Part shown: one piece after another, positions 25,165-34,242 of the stretch
Layout: each line of letters starts with the position of its first letter
Position numbering within the stretch: the first letter of the stretch is position 1
Source: Micavibrio aeruginosavorus EPB
GTDB lineage: Bacteria; Pseudomonadota; Alphaproteobacteria; Micavibrionales; Micavibrionaceae
Assembly: GCF_000348745.1 (NCBI RefSeq)
Contig: NC_020812.1
Coordinates: 1,869,444-1,933,443, forward strand
Direction of reading: 5' to 3'
DNA length: 64,000 nucleotides
Position numbers and translations under genes: made by a program
Notes under the pieces: model-generated
What the model was told of the DNA's origin: nothing
Seen by the model: the letters and a program-made list of their open reading frames with translations, nothing else
Databases searched by the model: none

Positions 25165-27522
25165 ATGGATTTGTATATGAAAAAATTTGATCCTTCCGCT
25201 ATTACCGACCTCCTGAACGCCAGCCCAGAGCCGCTGACCAAGCGCCAAATTGCCGAAGCCCTGGACATCAAGGGAGAAGAAGCCCGCGTCGATTTAAAAC
25301 GCGCTCTGCGCGCGCTGGAAGATGATGGCATCATCATCAAACAACCGGGCCAGACCTATGGCATTCCCGAAGCCCTGCCCGCCGTGGCGATTATCGAAGT
25401 CACCGACATTGATCTGGATGGCGACACGCTGGCCCGCCCGGTGGATTGGAGCGAGGAATATCAAGGCCCCGCCCCCCGCATTGAAATCACCCCCGACGCG
25501 AACAAGGGTCACCCGGCCCTCGCCCCCGGTGACCGCGCGCTGGCCAAGCTGAGCCGCGTTGCGCCGAACATGTACGAAGCCCGCGTGATCCGCCAGCTGG
25601 ACACCGAACGCGGCCGCGTCATGGGCCTGGTCGTCCGCACGAAAAGTGGTTTTATCCTGCGCCCCGCAAACAAAAAGGCCAAATACGATTTCGACATCGC
25701 GCAGAAAGATTTGAACGGCGCGGATGAAAACGATCTGGTCGTCGCCGAAATTCAACCCAGCCGTGGCGTGCGCAACGGCAAGGTGCGCGTGAAAGAAATT
25801 ATCGGATCACGCAACGACCCGAAAGCGATCAGCCTGCTGGCCCTGAACGAGGCCGGTTTGCGCGAAACGTTCCCCGACGCGGTTTTGCGCGAAACGGAAA
25901 AGATGACCGTGCCGACATTGGACAAGCGCGATGATTTGCGTCGCTGGCCATTGGTCACCATCGACGGCATTGACGCCCGCGATTTCGATGACGCGGTCTT
26001 TGCCGAAAAAGATACCGAAAATGGCGGATACCATTTGATCGTCGCCATTGCCGACGTGGCCTTCTATGTCCGCCCGGACAGCAATCTGGACCGCGAAGCC
26101 TATCGCCGTGGCAACTCCACCTATTTCCCCGACCGCGTCGTGCCGATGCTGCCGGAAGCCTTGTCCAACGACCTCTGCTCCCTGCGCCCGAACGAAGATC
26201 GCGCTTGTATGGCCGTGCATATGTGGATTGACGAATCCGGCAACCTGCAGAAATACAAATTCGTGCGCGGGTTGATGCGGTCCAAGGCCCGCCTGATTTA
26301 CGAACAGGTGCAGGCCGCGCGTGACGGCACGCCCGATGCCACGACCGGCCCGTTGATGGATGACGTCATCAACCCGCTGTATGAGGTGTATGAAATCCTG
26401 CAAAAATCGCGCAATGAACGTGGCGCGCTGGATCTGGATATTCCCGAACGTAAAATCGTTTTGAACGATAAGAATGAGATGACGGGCGTGGCCGTGCGGG
26501 CGCGGTACGATTCCCACAAACTGATCGAAGAATTTATGATTCTGGCCAACGTGGCCGCGGCCATGGCGCTGGAGGCCCGCAAGGCCCCGTGCATGTACCG
26601 CATTCACGATCGCCCCAGCGCGGAAAAAATTGACGCCGCCGCAGATTTTATCGACAGTTTCGGCCTGTCCCTGCCGCGCGGTCAGGTGATCCGACCGGCG
26701 CAATTGAACGGCATTTTGCGCCAGGCGGATAAACTGCCCTACGGCCATCTGGTCCACCAGATGATCCTGCGGTCGCAGGCGCAGGCGATTTACCATCCGG
26801 ACAATATCGGGCACTTTGGCCTGGCGCTGGAAAAATACGCCCACTTCACATCGCCCATCCGCCGTTACGCCGATCTGGTCGTGCATCGCAGTTTGATCCG
26901 CGCGTGGAACCTTGGCCCCGGCGGGTTGAGCGATGAAGAAGTCGTGCAGATGGAAGAAATCGCCGATCATATTTCCCAGACCGAGCGCACATCGGCGGAA
27001 GCCGAACGCAACGCGGTGGACCGTTTCGCCGCCACCTTCCTGTCCACCCAGATCGGAGCGCAGTTTTCGGGCCGGATCAGCGGCGTGACCCGCTTTGGCC
27101 TGTTCGTCACGCTGGATGAAAGCGGCGCGGACGGCATTGTGCCCATCCGCACCCTGCCCAACGATTTTTACGACCATGTCGAGGACCAGCACGCTTTGAT
27201 CGGGCAGCGTTCAGGCCGGATTTACCGCCTGGGGGCCTCTATTGCGGTGCAGCTGAAAGAAGCCGACCCCCTGACCGGAGGGACAGTTTTCGCGGTTATT
27301 GGCACCGAAGGGGCCGATATTCCGGGGCTAACCTTCAAGAAAACTTTGCATAATTCTGGAAAACCCTCTAAGAAGAAACCATTCCATAGAGGCGGCCCGC
27401 GCAAGGGGTCCGGCAAGCCAAGCTCTCACAGGGGGCAAGGCGGCGGATTTCGGGGTGCTTCGGATGGTCAGCCCGGCAAAAAGCCAGGCGGGCCAAAACG
27501 TGGAGGGAAAAAGCGCCGTTAG
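25165..27522 (+). CDS. rnr: Ribonuclease R
   Basis: Processive 3'-5' exoribonuclease (785 residues) that degrades structured RNA. Order: winged-helix N-terminus (ITDLLNASPEPLTKRQIAEAL), cold-shock domains, RNB catalytic domain, S1 domain (FSGRISGVTRFGLFVTL) and a Lys/Gly-rich basic tail. The catalytic aspartates lie in VTIDGIDARDFDDAVF, and GHFGLALEKYAHFTSPIRR holds the active-site arginine. The start may be ATG 25165 or ATG 25177 (MKKFDP). It is followed after 65 bases by a second RNB gene. Confidence 0.96.
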   Translation: MDLYMKKFDPSAITDLLNASPEPLTKRQIAEALDIKGEEARVDLKRALRALEDDGIIIKQPGQTYGIPEALPAVAIIEVTDIDLDGDTLARPVDWSEEYQGPAPRIEITPDANKGHPALAPGDRALAKLSRVAPNMYEARVIRQLDTERGRVMGLVVRTKSGFILRPANKKAKYDFDIAQKDLNGADENDLVVAEIQPSRGVRNGKVRVKEIIGSRNDPKAISLLALNEAGLRETFPDAVLRETEKMTVPTLDKRDDLRRWPLVTIDGIDARDFDDAVFAEKDTENGGYHLIVAIADVAFYVRPDSNLDREAYRRGNSTYFPDRVVPMLPEALSNDLCSLRPNEDRACMAVHMWIDESGNLQKYKFVRGLMRSKARLIYEQVQAARDGTPDATTGPLMDDVINPLYEVYEILQKSRNERGALDLDIPERKIVLNDKNEMTGVAVRARYDSHKLIEEFMILANVAAAMALEARKAPCMYRIHDRPSAEKIDAAADFIDSFGLSLPRGQVIRPAQLNGILRQADKLPYGHLVHQMILRSQAQAIYHPDNIGHFGLALEKYAHFTSPIRRYADLVVHRSLIRAWNLGPGGLSDEEVVQMEEIADHISQTERTSAEAERNAVDRFAATFLSTQIGAQFSGRISGVTRFGLFVTLDESGADGIVPIRTLPNDFYDHVEDQHALIGQRSGRIYRLGASIAVQLKEADPLTGGTVFAVIGTEGADIPGLTFKKTLHNSGKPSKKKPFHRGGPRKGSGKPSSHRGQGGGFRGASDGQPGKKPGGPKRGGKKRR

Positions 27523-27587
27523 CGTATTGAACGACCGCTCCCCTTCGCACCACTCTAAACCCAGTTAGAACAGGGAGCGTATCCATC

Positions 27588-29330
27588 GTGGCGAAGAAAA
27601 AACAAACCAATAATAACCACGCGCAGAACAACGGACGCAAAAACAATAACGGCAATGGCACCGCACCACGGGGCCGGAATATTTCCCCGACCGCACAATC
27701 GATCAAGGTCAGCATTGCCGCAACCAACGACCAAACCCCAACCGACCCCGATGCATTCAAGGCATCCACCATCACCACCGCGGTTTTGGGCAGCTTTAAA
27801 ATCAAGGAACAACATGACGCCGCGGCTGTGGCCGAGGCCACCAATGTTGTCAAAACCGTTGACGCGTCTGCCGTACGCAAAGACCTGACCCACATTCCAT
27901 TCGTCACGATTGACGGCATTACATCCCGTGATTTCGATGATGCCGTTCATGCCGAACCCGACACCGCCGCCGATAATGTTGGCGGGTATCTGGTCAATGT
28001 CGCAATTGCCGACGTGGCCTGGTATGTCCGCCCGGGCAGTGCGCTGGATGATCAGGCATTGTCCCGTGGCTTTTCCGTCTATCCGCCGGATCGTGCCGTG
28101 CATATGTTGCCGAATGAGTTGTCTGAACAGGCCTGCTCGCTGAAACCGGATGTTGACCGCTATGCGCTGGTCGCCCATATCCGCGTGAACAAGGACGGCG
28201 ATGTGCTGGACAGTTCCTACAGCCGCGCCATCATCCGCTCCCGCGCCCGCCTGACGTATGAGGGTGTGGATGAATTTTTGGCGGGTGATCTGAACAGCAT
28301 TCCGGCCGTGGCCCACACGCTGGTCCCGCCGCTGCATGATGTCTATGAAATCCTGAACCAGAACGCGATGATCCGTGGCAAGCTGAAATTCAGCTTTGGC
28401 AAGATGTCCAGCACGATTGGCGCGGATGGTTTCGTCAATGGTTTCGCCAAGGACGACAACCGCGAAGGATCACGCGAGCTGATCGAAGAATTGATGTGCC
28501 TGGCCAACTGTGTCGTGGCGCGTGATTTGCTGGCCCACGGCCAATACCCGGTCATGACCCGCGTCCACGAAGAACCCGCCGAAGATCAAGTGACCAAGGC
28601 CAGGGCCCTGCTGTCCGCCGCGGGCATTACCAAACGTCACGGCGAAGACTGGACATTGGCCGACATCAACAAGATGCTGGACGATCCGGCCTATGCCGAT
28701 AAACACGATAAAATCCGATCCGCCGCGATGAAGCTGATCAACCGTGGGGAATATGCGATCAACGAAACGGGCCACTTTGGTCTGGCGTTGAAAACATATT
28801 GTCACTTCACCTCGCCAATCCGCCGTTACCCGGATTTGCAGGTGCACCGCGCTTTGATCTCCGCCTTCAATCTGGGCGAAGGCGGCATGGCCAAGGACGT
28901 TGATCTGAAATCCATGTTCAATCAGGCCGCGGCGATCAACGCACTGGATAACCAGGCCGACGCCGTGTACCGCATCGCCACCGACCGCTACGCCCTGGCC
29001 TTCCTGCATAAAACAGGTCCGGTGCATCAGGCGAAGCTGAAAGACATTAAAAAGGATGGCGCGCTGGTTCTGGCGTTTGAAAACACGCCGCTGAAACTGA
29101 CCGTCGACAAATCCTTTGTCCCGGCGGATGATTTCCGCATCAATATGAAGAAACGCCAATTGGTGGACGATATGGGCACCGTGATCGGGATCAACGACAA
29201 TGTGCCGGTGCGCATTTTGTCCTGTAACCCGCTGACCGGGACCTTCTCCATTGCCATGGACGGGTACACCTACCCCAAGGGGGGTACACTCCAGTCGATG
29301 GCCCAGAAAGGCCGGAAACGGGAGCCCTGA
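27588..29330 (+). CDS. Second RNB-domain exoribonuclease (RNase R/II paralogue)
   Basis: A protein of 580 residues. After an Asn/Lys-rich, low-complexity N-terminus (1-40) and a short linker, the RNB domain begins near residue 100. The catalytic set is intact: VTIDGITSRDFDDAVH supplies the aspartates and GHFGLALKTYCHFTSPIRR the arginine region. It lacks the winged helix and cold-shock domains of RNase R and has only a short, S1-like C-terminus. GTG at 27588 has AGGGAG ten bases upstream. The tandem arrangement with rnr points to duplication and specialisation. An active nuclease with narrower substrates is likely. Confidence 0.9.
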   Translation: MAKKKQTNNNHAQNNGRKNNNGNGTAPRGRNISPTAQSIKVSIAATNDQTPTDPDAFKASTITTAVLGSFKIKEQHDAAAVAEATNVVKTVDASAVRKDLTHIPFVTIDGITSRDFDDAVHAEPDTAADNVGGYLVNVAIADVAWYVRPGSALDDQALSRGFSVYPPDRAVHMLPNELSEQACSLKPDVDRYALVAHIRVNKDGDVLDSSYSRAIIRSRARLTYEGVDEFLAGDLNSIPAVAHTLVPPLHDVYEILNQNAMIRGKLKFSFGKMSSTIGADGFVNGFAKDDNREGSRELIEELMCLANCVVARDLLAHGQYPVMTRVHEEPAEDQVTKARALLSAAGITKRHGEDWTLADINKMLDDPAYADKHDKIRSAAMKLINRGEYAINETGHFGLALKTYCHFTSPIRRYPDLQVHRALISAFNLGEGGMAKDVDLKSMFNQAAAINALDNQADAVYRIATDRYALAFLHKTGPVHQAKLKDIKKDGALVLAFENTPLKLTVDKSFVPADDFRINMKKRQLVDDMGTVIGINDNVPVRILSCNPLTGTFSIAMDGYTYPKGGTLQSMAQKGRKREP

Positions 29331-29379
29331 AACAGTTAACAGGGGGCCGCCAAACGGCCAAAAACCTTAAAACCTTAAG

Positions 29380-29405
29380 AAATCCGGGACTTTCCCGGAT
29401 TTTTT
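29380..29405 (+). terminator. Intrinsic terminator after the RNB pair
   Basis: AAATCCGGGA (29380-29389) pairs with TCCCGGATTT (29393-29402) around a three-base loop, followed by T-run to 29405. Confidence 0.85.
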
Positions 29406-29450
29406 ATGGGTTTTGCCCCCGAATTCACCCGATATTTTCCATTTCATTTG

Positions 29451-29479
29451 TTGACTTTCCGGTCGAAATCCGCAATATG
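29451..29479 (+). promoter_or_regulatory. Candidate rpmG promoter
   Basis: TTGACT (29451-29456) is a strong -35 match; AATATG (29474-29479) lies 17 bases downstream as a weak -10. The element is 45 bases before the rpmG start, downstream of the terminator. Confidence 0.35.
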
Positions 29480-29523
29480 ACGACCTGATTTCAAATTGTA
29501 AGTGTTCTTGAAGGACCGAGAAA

Positions 29524-29733
29524 ATGGCCAGTAAAAAAGGCAACGCCGTTAAAGTGCGCATGGAAAGCTCCGCAGGTACGGGCTTCCGTTACTACACGAA
29601 ACAAAACGCGAAAGCGCAAGGCAAGAAGCTCGAGCTGAAAAAGTTCGATCCGTGGGCCATTCACCCGGAAACCGGTAAAAAGGGCGCACACGTTCTGTTC
29701 GAACAGAAGAAAATGCCCCCCTCAAAGAAATAA
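29524..29733 (+). CDS. rpmG: Large-subunit ribosomal protein bL33 (extended form)
   Basis: A protein of 69 residues with the bL33 core: KVRMESSAGTGFRYYTKQNAK and KLELKKFDPWA. Common bacterial bL33 proteins have about 55 residues. Here an insertion (about IHPETGKKGA) interrupts the final strand before HVLFEQKK, and a short tail MPPSKK is added. There is no zinc-binding CxxC pair, so it is the C- type. GAAGGACCGAGAAA precedes the ATG. It forms a single-gene unit between two terminators. Confidence 0.92.
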   Translation: MASKKGNAVKVRMESSAGTGFRYYTKQNAKAQGKKLELKKFDPWAIHPETGKKGAHVLFEQKKMPPSKK

Positions 29734-29773
29734 GAGTCCAAGAAGTAATTTTTGGATCGAATCTTATGGATTC

Positions 29774-29801
29774 AAAAAGGGCACCGTTTGGTGCCCTTTT
29801 T
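29774..29801. terminator. Bidirectional terminator between rpmG and pleD
   Basis: AAAAAGGGCACC (29774-29785) pairs with GGTGCCCTTTTT (29790-29801), loop GTTT. A-run and T-run on either side suit both rpmG and the convergent pleD. Confidence 0.9.
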
Positions 29802-29803
29802 AT

Positions 29804-31231
29804 TTATTCCATCATCTGCCGCGCTTCCTGGCGGAACTTGTCCGGGTCCAGGGGACCGATATCTTCAAAGATCGTCACATTGCGCCCGCCATTCTTGGCC
29901 GCGTACAGGCATTTATCCGCCCGCTCCAGCACGCTTTGCACTGTGTGATCACCAGAGCGGATAATTGCCCCGCCGATGGATGTCGTCACGGTCAGAGCGC
30001 CGGCAGGAATGTTCACATTAAACGGCTTGTCCCCGATGGAGCGGCGCAGACGTTCGGCCACAAACTGGGCCATGTCATCCGTCACATCCGGCAGGATCAC
30101 CACAAATTCTTCGCCACCCATCCGGGCGACAAGGTCGAAGGACCGCAATGAATCCTTCACGCGATAGGCGAAGGTCTTCAAAACCTCATCCCCCACGCCG
30201 TGGCCATAGGTGTCATTCACGCCTTTAAATTTATCAATATCCATCATCAGAACGCAGAGCGTCTTCTTCGACTGTTCGTTCTTCTGCAGCAATTTCTGCA
30301 AATGGACCTCAAGATAGCGGCGGTTATACAGGCCAGTCAGGGAGTCGGTCAGCGCCATCGACAGGCTGATCTCGTAATTGGCGCGCAGACGATCCTGGAA
30401 CCGTTTCCGGCGAATTTGCGTACGGGCACGGGCCAGCAATTCATTCCGGTCGATCGGACGCAAAATGTAATCATGCGCACCGATTTCCAGCCCGTGGGCA
30501 ATACGCTGCATATCCTCGTCCGTGGCCACCATCAAAATTGGGATGGCGCGCGTCCGTTCATTGGACCGCAAATGCGAACACAGACGCAAGCCGTCTTCGG
30601 ATTTCAAATTCAAGCTGACGATCAACAGGTCGAGATCGGATTTCGACGTTTCTTCAATCGCGGCCATGCCACCGGTGACGGACACGATATGATCCTGATC
30701 CACCTGAAACGTTTTGGTGATTTTATCGGTTTCGAAATTCTGGTCTTCAACCAACAGGATGCGGGCGTTTTCGAACGATTCATCCATGACCGTTTTATTG
30801 TCGTCGGTCACACCCAATTGCGTCGCGGTGTTTTCACGCACGCGCCACTCATCCACCGTCATCTTCAATCGCACCAGCGACCGCACACGGGCCATCAGGG
30901 CAACATCGTTGACGGGTTTGGACAAGAAATCATCGGCCCCCGCCTCCAACCCGCGGATGCGTTCGGCGGCATCGGTCAACGCGGTGACCATGACGACGGG
31001 AATATGGGCTGATGCCGGATTGGCCTTGATGCGTTTGCACACTTCGAACCCGTCCATGCCGGGCATCATGACATCCAACAGAACGATATCCGGGCTGTCC
31101 TGCGCCACGCGGTTCAATGCCTCTTCCCCGCTGGTTGCGGTCAAGACGTCGTAATACTCACTGGACAGCTTGGCTTCCAGAAGCTTGACGTTTGGCAGAA
31201 TATCATCAACGACAAGAACGCGTGCAGACAT
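29804..31231 (-). CDS. pleD: PleD-type diguanylate cyclase response regulator (REC-REC-GGDEF)
   Basis: Makes cyclic di-GMP on phosphorylation. 475 residues: REC1 with VVDD and phospho-Asp in LLDVMMPGMDG; a degenerate REC2 (about 150-270); and a GGDEF domain with the active site GGEEF preceded by the allosteric inhibition site RSFD (RxxD), as in Caulobacter PleD. PleD localises to a cell pole and controls polar morphogenesis there. It lies 24 bases after divK, the conserved alphaproteobacterial pair, and shares a terminator with rpmG. Confidence 0.95.
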   Translation of the reverse strand: MSARVLVVDDILPNVKLLEAKLSSEYYDVLTATSGEEALNRVAQDSPDIVLLDVMMPGMDGFEVCKRIKANPASAHIPVVMVTALTDAAERIRGLEAGADDFLSKPVNDVALMARVRSLVRLKMTVDEWRVRENTATQLGVTDDNKTVMDESFENARILLVEDQNFETDKITKTFQVDQDHIVSVTGGMAAIEETSKSDLDLLIVSLNLKSEDGLRLCSHLRSNERTRAIPILMVATDEDMQRIAHGLEIGAHDYILRPIDRNELLARARTQIRRKRFQDRLRANYEISLSMALTDSLTGLYNRRYLEVHLQKLLQKNEQSKKTLCVLMMDIDKFKGVNDTYGHGVGDEVLKTFAYRVKDSLRSFDLVARMGGEEFVVILPDVTDDMAQFVAERLRRSIGDKPFNVNIPAGALTVTTSIGGAIIRSGDHTVQSVLERADKCLYAAKNGGRNVTIFEDIGPLDPDKFRQEARQMME

Positions 31232-31255
31232 GGTTCAATTCACACTCAATCAAGC

Positions 31256-31624
31256 TTATTGGGCCAGATACTTCTGGATCGTTTCAATAAAGTGCATCAC
31301 GGAAATCGGTTTCGAAATGTAATCTTCGCACCCGCCTTCACGAATTTTCTGTTCATCGCCCTTCATGGCGAAGGCCGTTACGGCGATCACGGGAATCACT
31401 TTCAATTCCGCATCCGCCTTTAACCAGCGTGTGACATCCAGCCCCGACACTTCCGGCAACTGAATATCCATTAAAATCAAATCGGGTTTTTCACGACGCG
31501 CCAGATCCAGAACCTCGTTCCCGTTTTTGGTGTCGACCGTGGCAATGCCATGGGCTTCCAGCAAATCGCGGAACAGCTTCATGTTCAGTTCGTTGTCTTC
31601 AACAATCAGGACTTTTTTTGTCAT
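31256..31624 (-). CDS. divK: Single-domain response regulator DivK
   Basis: Essential cell-fate regulator in several alphaproteobacteria, acting on the DivJ/PleC-CckA pathway. 122 residues from the ATG at 31624 ([18 protein letters not shown]), the usual DivK start. The phospho-Asp is in [13 protein letters not shown], with the conserved TAFAMKGD and YISKPI segments. The frame is open upstream without domain content. Linkage to pleD supports the name over a generic CheY. Confidence 0.95.
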   Translation of the reverse strand: MTKKVLIVEDNELNMKLFRDLLEAHGIATVDTKNGNEVLDLARREKPDLILMDIQLPEVSGLDVTRWLKADAELKVIPVIAVTAFAMKGDEQKIREGGCEDYISKPISVMHFIETIQKYLAQ

Positions 31625-31786
31625 GCGCGCTCGGATCTTTTCAGAAAGGCTTACCGTGAATGGACGAATCGCCCGGATGGTGTCTTTGGAAGGATTCCCC
31701 TGCCCAAAGATAGGGCCCAAGTTATTGCCAAACCGTTAAGAAAATGGCGCACTTACCATATTGCCGGCCTTTATTATTTCACGGAC

Positions 31787-32782
31787 TTATTTCACAGACC
31801 GGCCGCGCCCGCCGTTGCCATTTGCAACACCACCCTGCCCGCAATCGTCTACAGGCAGTTTTTCCAAGGCCACCAGACTTTGCGTCACAGAAAACTCATC
31901 ATACGTGACATACATATGGCTGATCATGCCATTGTCATGGAACACCGCGTCCATTTCGTAATCCGACTGCGGTTCCGGGTTGGATTGCGGGAAAAACGCC
32001 AAATGCATCCGCCATGCAGGTGTATTGACCAACGTTGGGTCCACCGCCGTGCCGAAACTGCGTTCATCCATGGCGTTTATTTTTTTGCCGATAAAGACGC
32101 TGACATCCACCGGCCCTTCTTCATCACTGCCATCAAACATGGGCAGAGTCAGGAATGTCTTGCCATCCCGTGCGGCCTTTAGCGTGGCCAACGTATGTCC
32201 CATAGGAAACAATATATCGGGCGACAAACGATAATCCAGACCACCGGGCTTGCTGAACACGGCCTTTCCGCCCTTGGAATCAACGGTGGCACGGCCACGC
32301 AATTCCTGGAACACCGTACCATCGCGGCGGCGGCGGGATGTGAAATCAAACGTATCCCCGTCCAATTGCTCATAGGTCGCAAAATCGCTGGTAATGCGCA
32401 TGGGCGGCGTATCGGCATATTCATAGAGCATGTTAAAGCGATGATCGCTAATCCACGCGTCGCAGGTTTTTTTCAATTCGAAATACATCTGACCGCTGAT
32501 GTTCAGGACTTGTGATCCGCTGCGGCGCTCGACCATCTCAATATTATAAATCGCTTTGTGTGGCACGATGGCGGCCACTTCATCCTTATAAACCTGCGCC
32601 AGATTTTTGCGGGCCTTGGCGGGTTTTGATGGTTTTTCATTACGGGCAGAACCGCCCATCACCGGATCATCCAGCGACACATGTGCGCCCGGCACATCGC
32701 GCAGGAAGGTCACGGCGCCATACGCCGCCAGCCCCGCAACGGCCACGCTGCCCAACAAAATAAGTGTCCAAATCCGCATCAT
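31787..32782 (-). CDS. Periplasmic envelope-integrity protein (DUF1849/EipB-like)
   Basis: A protein of 331 residues with an N-terminal signal anchor (IWTLILLGSVAVAGLAAYG) and a mature beta-rich domain. AAIVPHKAIYNIEMVERRSG and ISGQMYFELKKTCDAW match the opening strands of DUF1849/EipB proteins, which form a spiral beta-barrel in the periplasm and support envelope integrity. A second cysteine near the end (DDCGQGG) may pair with the first, as described for EipB. The frame ends in a Gly/Asn-rich tail. Assignment is from remembered family pattern, without alignment. Confidence 0.75.
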   Translation of the reverse strand: MMRIWTLILLGSVAVAGLAAYGAVTFLRDVPGAHVSLDDPVMGGSARNEKPSKPAKARKNLAQVYKDEVAAIVPHKAIYNIEMVERRSGSQVLNISGQMYFELKKTCDAWISDHRFNMLYEYADTPPMRITSDFATYEQLDGDTFDFTSRRRRDGTVFQELRGRATVDSKGGKAVFSKPGGLDYRLSPDILFPMGHTLATLKAARDGKTFLTLPMFDGSDEEGPVDVSVFIGKKINAMDERSFGTAVDPTLVNTPAWRMHLAFFPQSNPEPQSDYEMDAVFHDNGMISHMYVTYDEFSVTQSLVALEKLPVDDCGQGGVANGNGGRGRSVK

Positions 32783-32973
32783 CGGCTTATCTATACGCCC
32801 TTCATGAAAACGATCACCGCGGCATCATACCCGAAAAAGCGCACGGGGACCAACCGGGCAAAAAACGCCTAGTGCCCATAATCGACCGGGAAAAACGCGC
32901 CCCTCCGGCACAATCGCTCCCCCATCAAAAACCATAATCAATTGAAAAAATTGGATTTTTTATCACAAAAAAC

Positions 32974-32989
32974 TGGCACAGCTTTCGCA
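32974..32989 (+). promoter_or_regulatory. Candidate sigma-54 promoter
   Basis: TGGCAC (32974-32979), five bases, then TCGCA: one mismatch to the -24/-12 consensus, with GG and GC ten bases apart as required. It lies 87 bases before the diguanylate cyclase start. Confidence 0.4.
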
Positions 32990-33076
32990 ATATTAAAACC
33001 GAACGGGCACACAACCCACACAATGGGACGCCGGTTCGTAATAAGGGGTGTATTCGACGGAAGGGAATGCGTAGAA

Positions 33077-33931
33077 ATGACAACCGACATCACATATCCG
33101 ACACAACAGGATTTGACCGCCAATAGCGGCACCAATCAAATCTCGACCAACGTGGTCAACCGCATCTATCGCGACAGTGTAACACGGGCGCGGCCCACAG
33201 CAGCCGGACACCAAGATCCGGACCACGCCGACCAACAACACAAGGCCATCAAAAATCTGGTCCATAACCACAATATGGAGCGCGAAGGATGGTGGAGAAA
33301 GATGAGCGCGACCGTCGCCCTGCTCCGCCATGCCAACAGCATCATCGATCAGGCCGAATCCAAAATCCGTGCCCAACAGGAACGCATTTTCATGCTCGAG
33401 GACCTGGCCACCGCCGACGACCTGACCGGTTTGAAAAATCGCCGCGGCTTCTTTGAAGCGTTTGAGCGTGAGTTGGATCTGTGCAATCGCGGCAAGTCCC
33501 ACGGGGGTTTGCTGGTCATGATTGATCTGGACAATTTCAAAACAACAAACGATACGCATGGCCATCTGGCGGGTGATGCGTGCCTGCGCCTGGTTGGACG
33601 CACCTTGCAAAACGAAATTCGCGCCATGGATACCGCCGCCCGCATGGGTGGGGATGAATTTATCCTGTTGCTGTCCAACACGACACGTGATGACGCCACC
33701 GCCCGCGCCCAAACCATTGCCGCACGATTGAACAATCTGTCGCTGGCCTGGTATGGCGATCTGATCCCGATCCGCGCCAGTGTCGGTTTGAAAAATTTCG
33801 GTGCCGGGGACCAGATTGACATGATCATCCGTGATGCCGATGCGCGCATGTACCAGACCAAGGCCGCGCGCAGCCGTTCCCTTTCAACCCCGGTCCACAG
33901 CACATCCGTGCCGGACCCGGCCAACCGATAG
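33077..33931 (+). CDS. Diguanylate cyclase (GGDEF domain)
   Basis: A soluble protein of 284 residues. The N-terminal 110 residues are helical (MEREGWWRKMSATVALLRHANSIIDQ...) and probably dimerise; no known sensor domain is seen. The GGDEF domain has DDLTGLKNRRGFFEAFE, the active site GGDEF and an I-site RAMD (RxxD) before it. The ATG at 33077 is supported by AAGGGA ten bases upstream; the frame opens 45 codons earlier without domain content. It is the second diguanylate cyclase within 4 kb and may answer to sigma-54. Confidence 0.92.
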   Translation: MTTDITYPTQQDLTANSGTNQISTNVVNRIYRDSVTRARPTAAGHQDPDHADQQHKAIKNLVHNHNMEREGWWRKMSATVALLRHANSIIDQAESKIRAQQERIFMLEDLATADDLTGLKNRRGFFEAFERELDLCNRGKSHGGLLVMIDLDNFKTTNDTHGHLAGDACLRLVGRTLQNEIRAMDTAARMGGDEFILLLSNTTRDDATARAQTIAARLNNLSLAWYGDLIPIRASVGLKNFGAGDQIDMIIRDADARMYQTKAARSRSLSTPVHSTSVPDPANR

Positions 33932-34065
33932 GGGGAAAAGAAGGAATGCACAGGGCTTAACCCCTGGGGCTTAACCCCGCCCGCCATTCCATGGTTTTTC
34001 CAGTCGCCACCCCGTGTTGCCCCCTGACCCAACCCCAAACCCCAAGGGCAACAGGCGATCCCCCC

Positions 34066-34105
34066 AGCCCGGCTTGCGTCCCCCATGCAAGCCGGGCTCT
34101 TCTTT
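34066..34105 (+). terminator. Intrinsic terminator after the diguanylate cyclase
   Basis: AGCCCGGCTTGC (34066-34077) pairs perfectly with GCAAGCCGGGCT (34087-34098), nine-base loop, followed by CTTCTTTT. Confidence 0.8.
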
Positions 34106-34148
34106 TGGGGATTTTGATCCATCCAAACGTTAACTTTTTCGGAAAATC

Positions 34149-34177
34149 TTGCTTTTCTGCGCGCCCGCCCCTAAAAC
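34149..34177 (+). promoter_or_regulatory. Candidate promoter for the ankyrin-like gene
   Basis: TTGCTT (34149-34154) and TAAAAC (34172-34177) are 17 bases apart, 65 bases before the gene at 34243. Confidence 0.4.
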
Positions 34178-34242
34178 AAAAATATGAAAAACGGGGCGCC
34201 TGAGACCCCGGCCCAAAAGCAGGAGCAGGAGCAGAAAACCCG

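Larger units (their letters stand above)
33932..34242. other. Intergenic region (311 bases)
   Basis: Holds two direct copies of GGGCTTAACCCC (33953-33964 and 33967-33978), a strong terminator (34066-34105), and a candidate promoter for the next gene (34149-34177). No gene was found in it. Confidence 0.6.

Noticed and set aside
25807-27192. 461-codon open frame antisense to rnr
   Set aside because: Rare-residue pattern rich in His/Gln/Arg typical of an antisense frame; rnr is certain.
33953-33978. Direct repeat GGGCTTAACCCC x2 as an operator
   Set aside because: Only two adjacent copies, downstream of a gene and before a terminator, with no partner regulator in sight.
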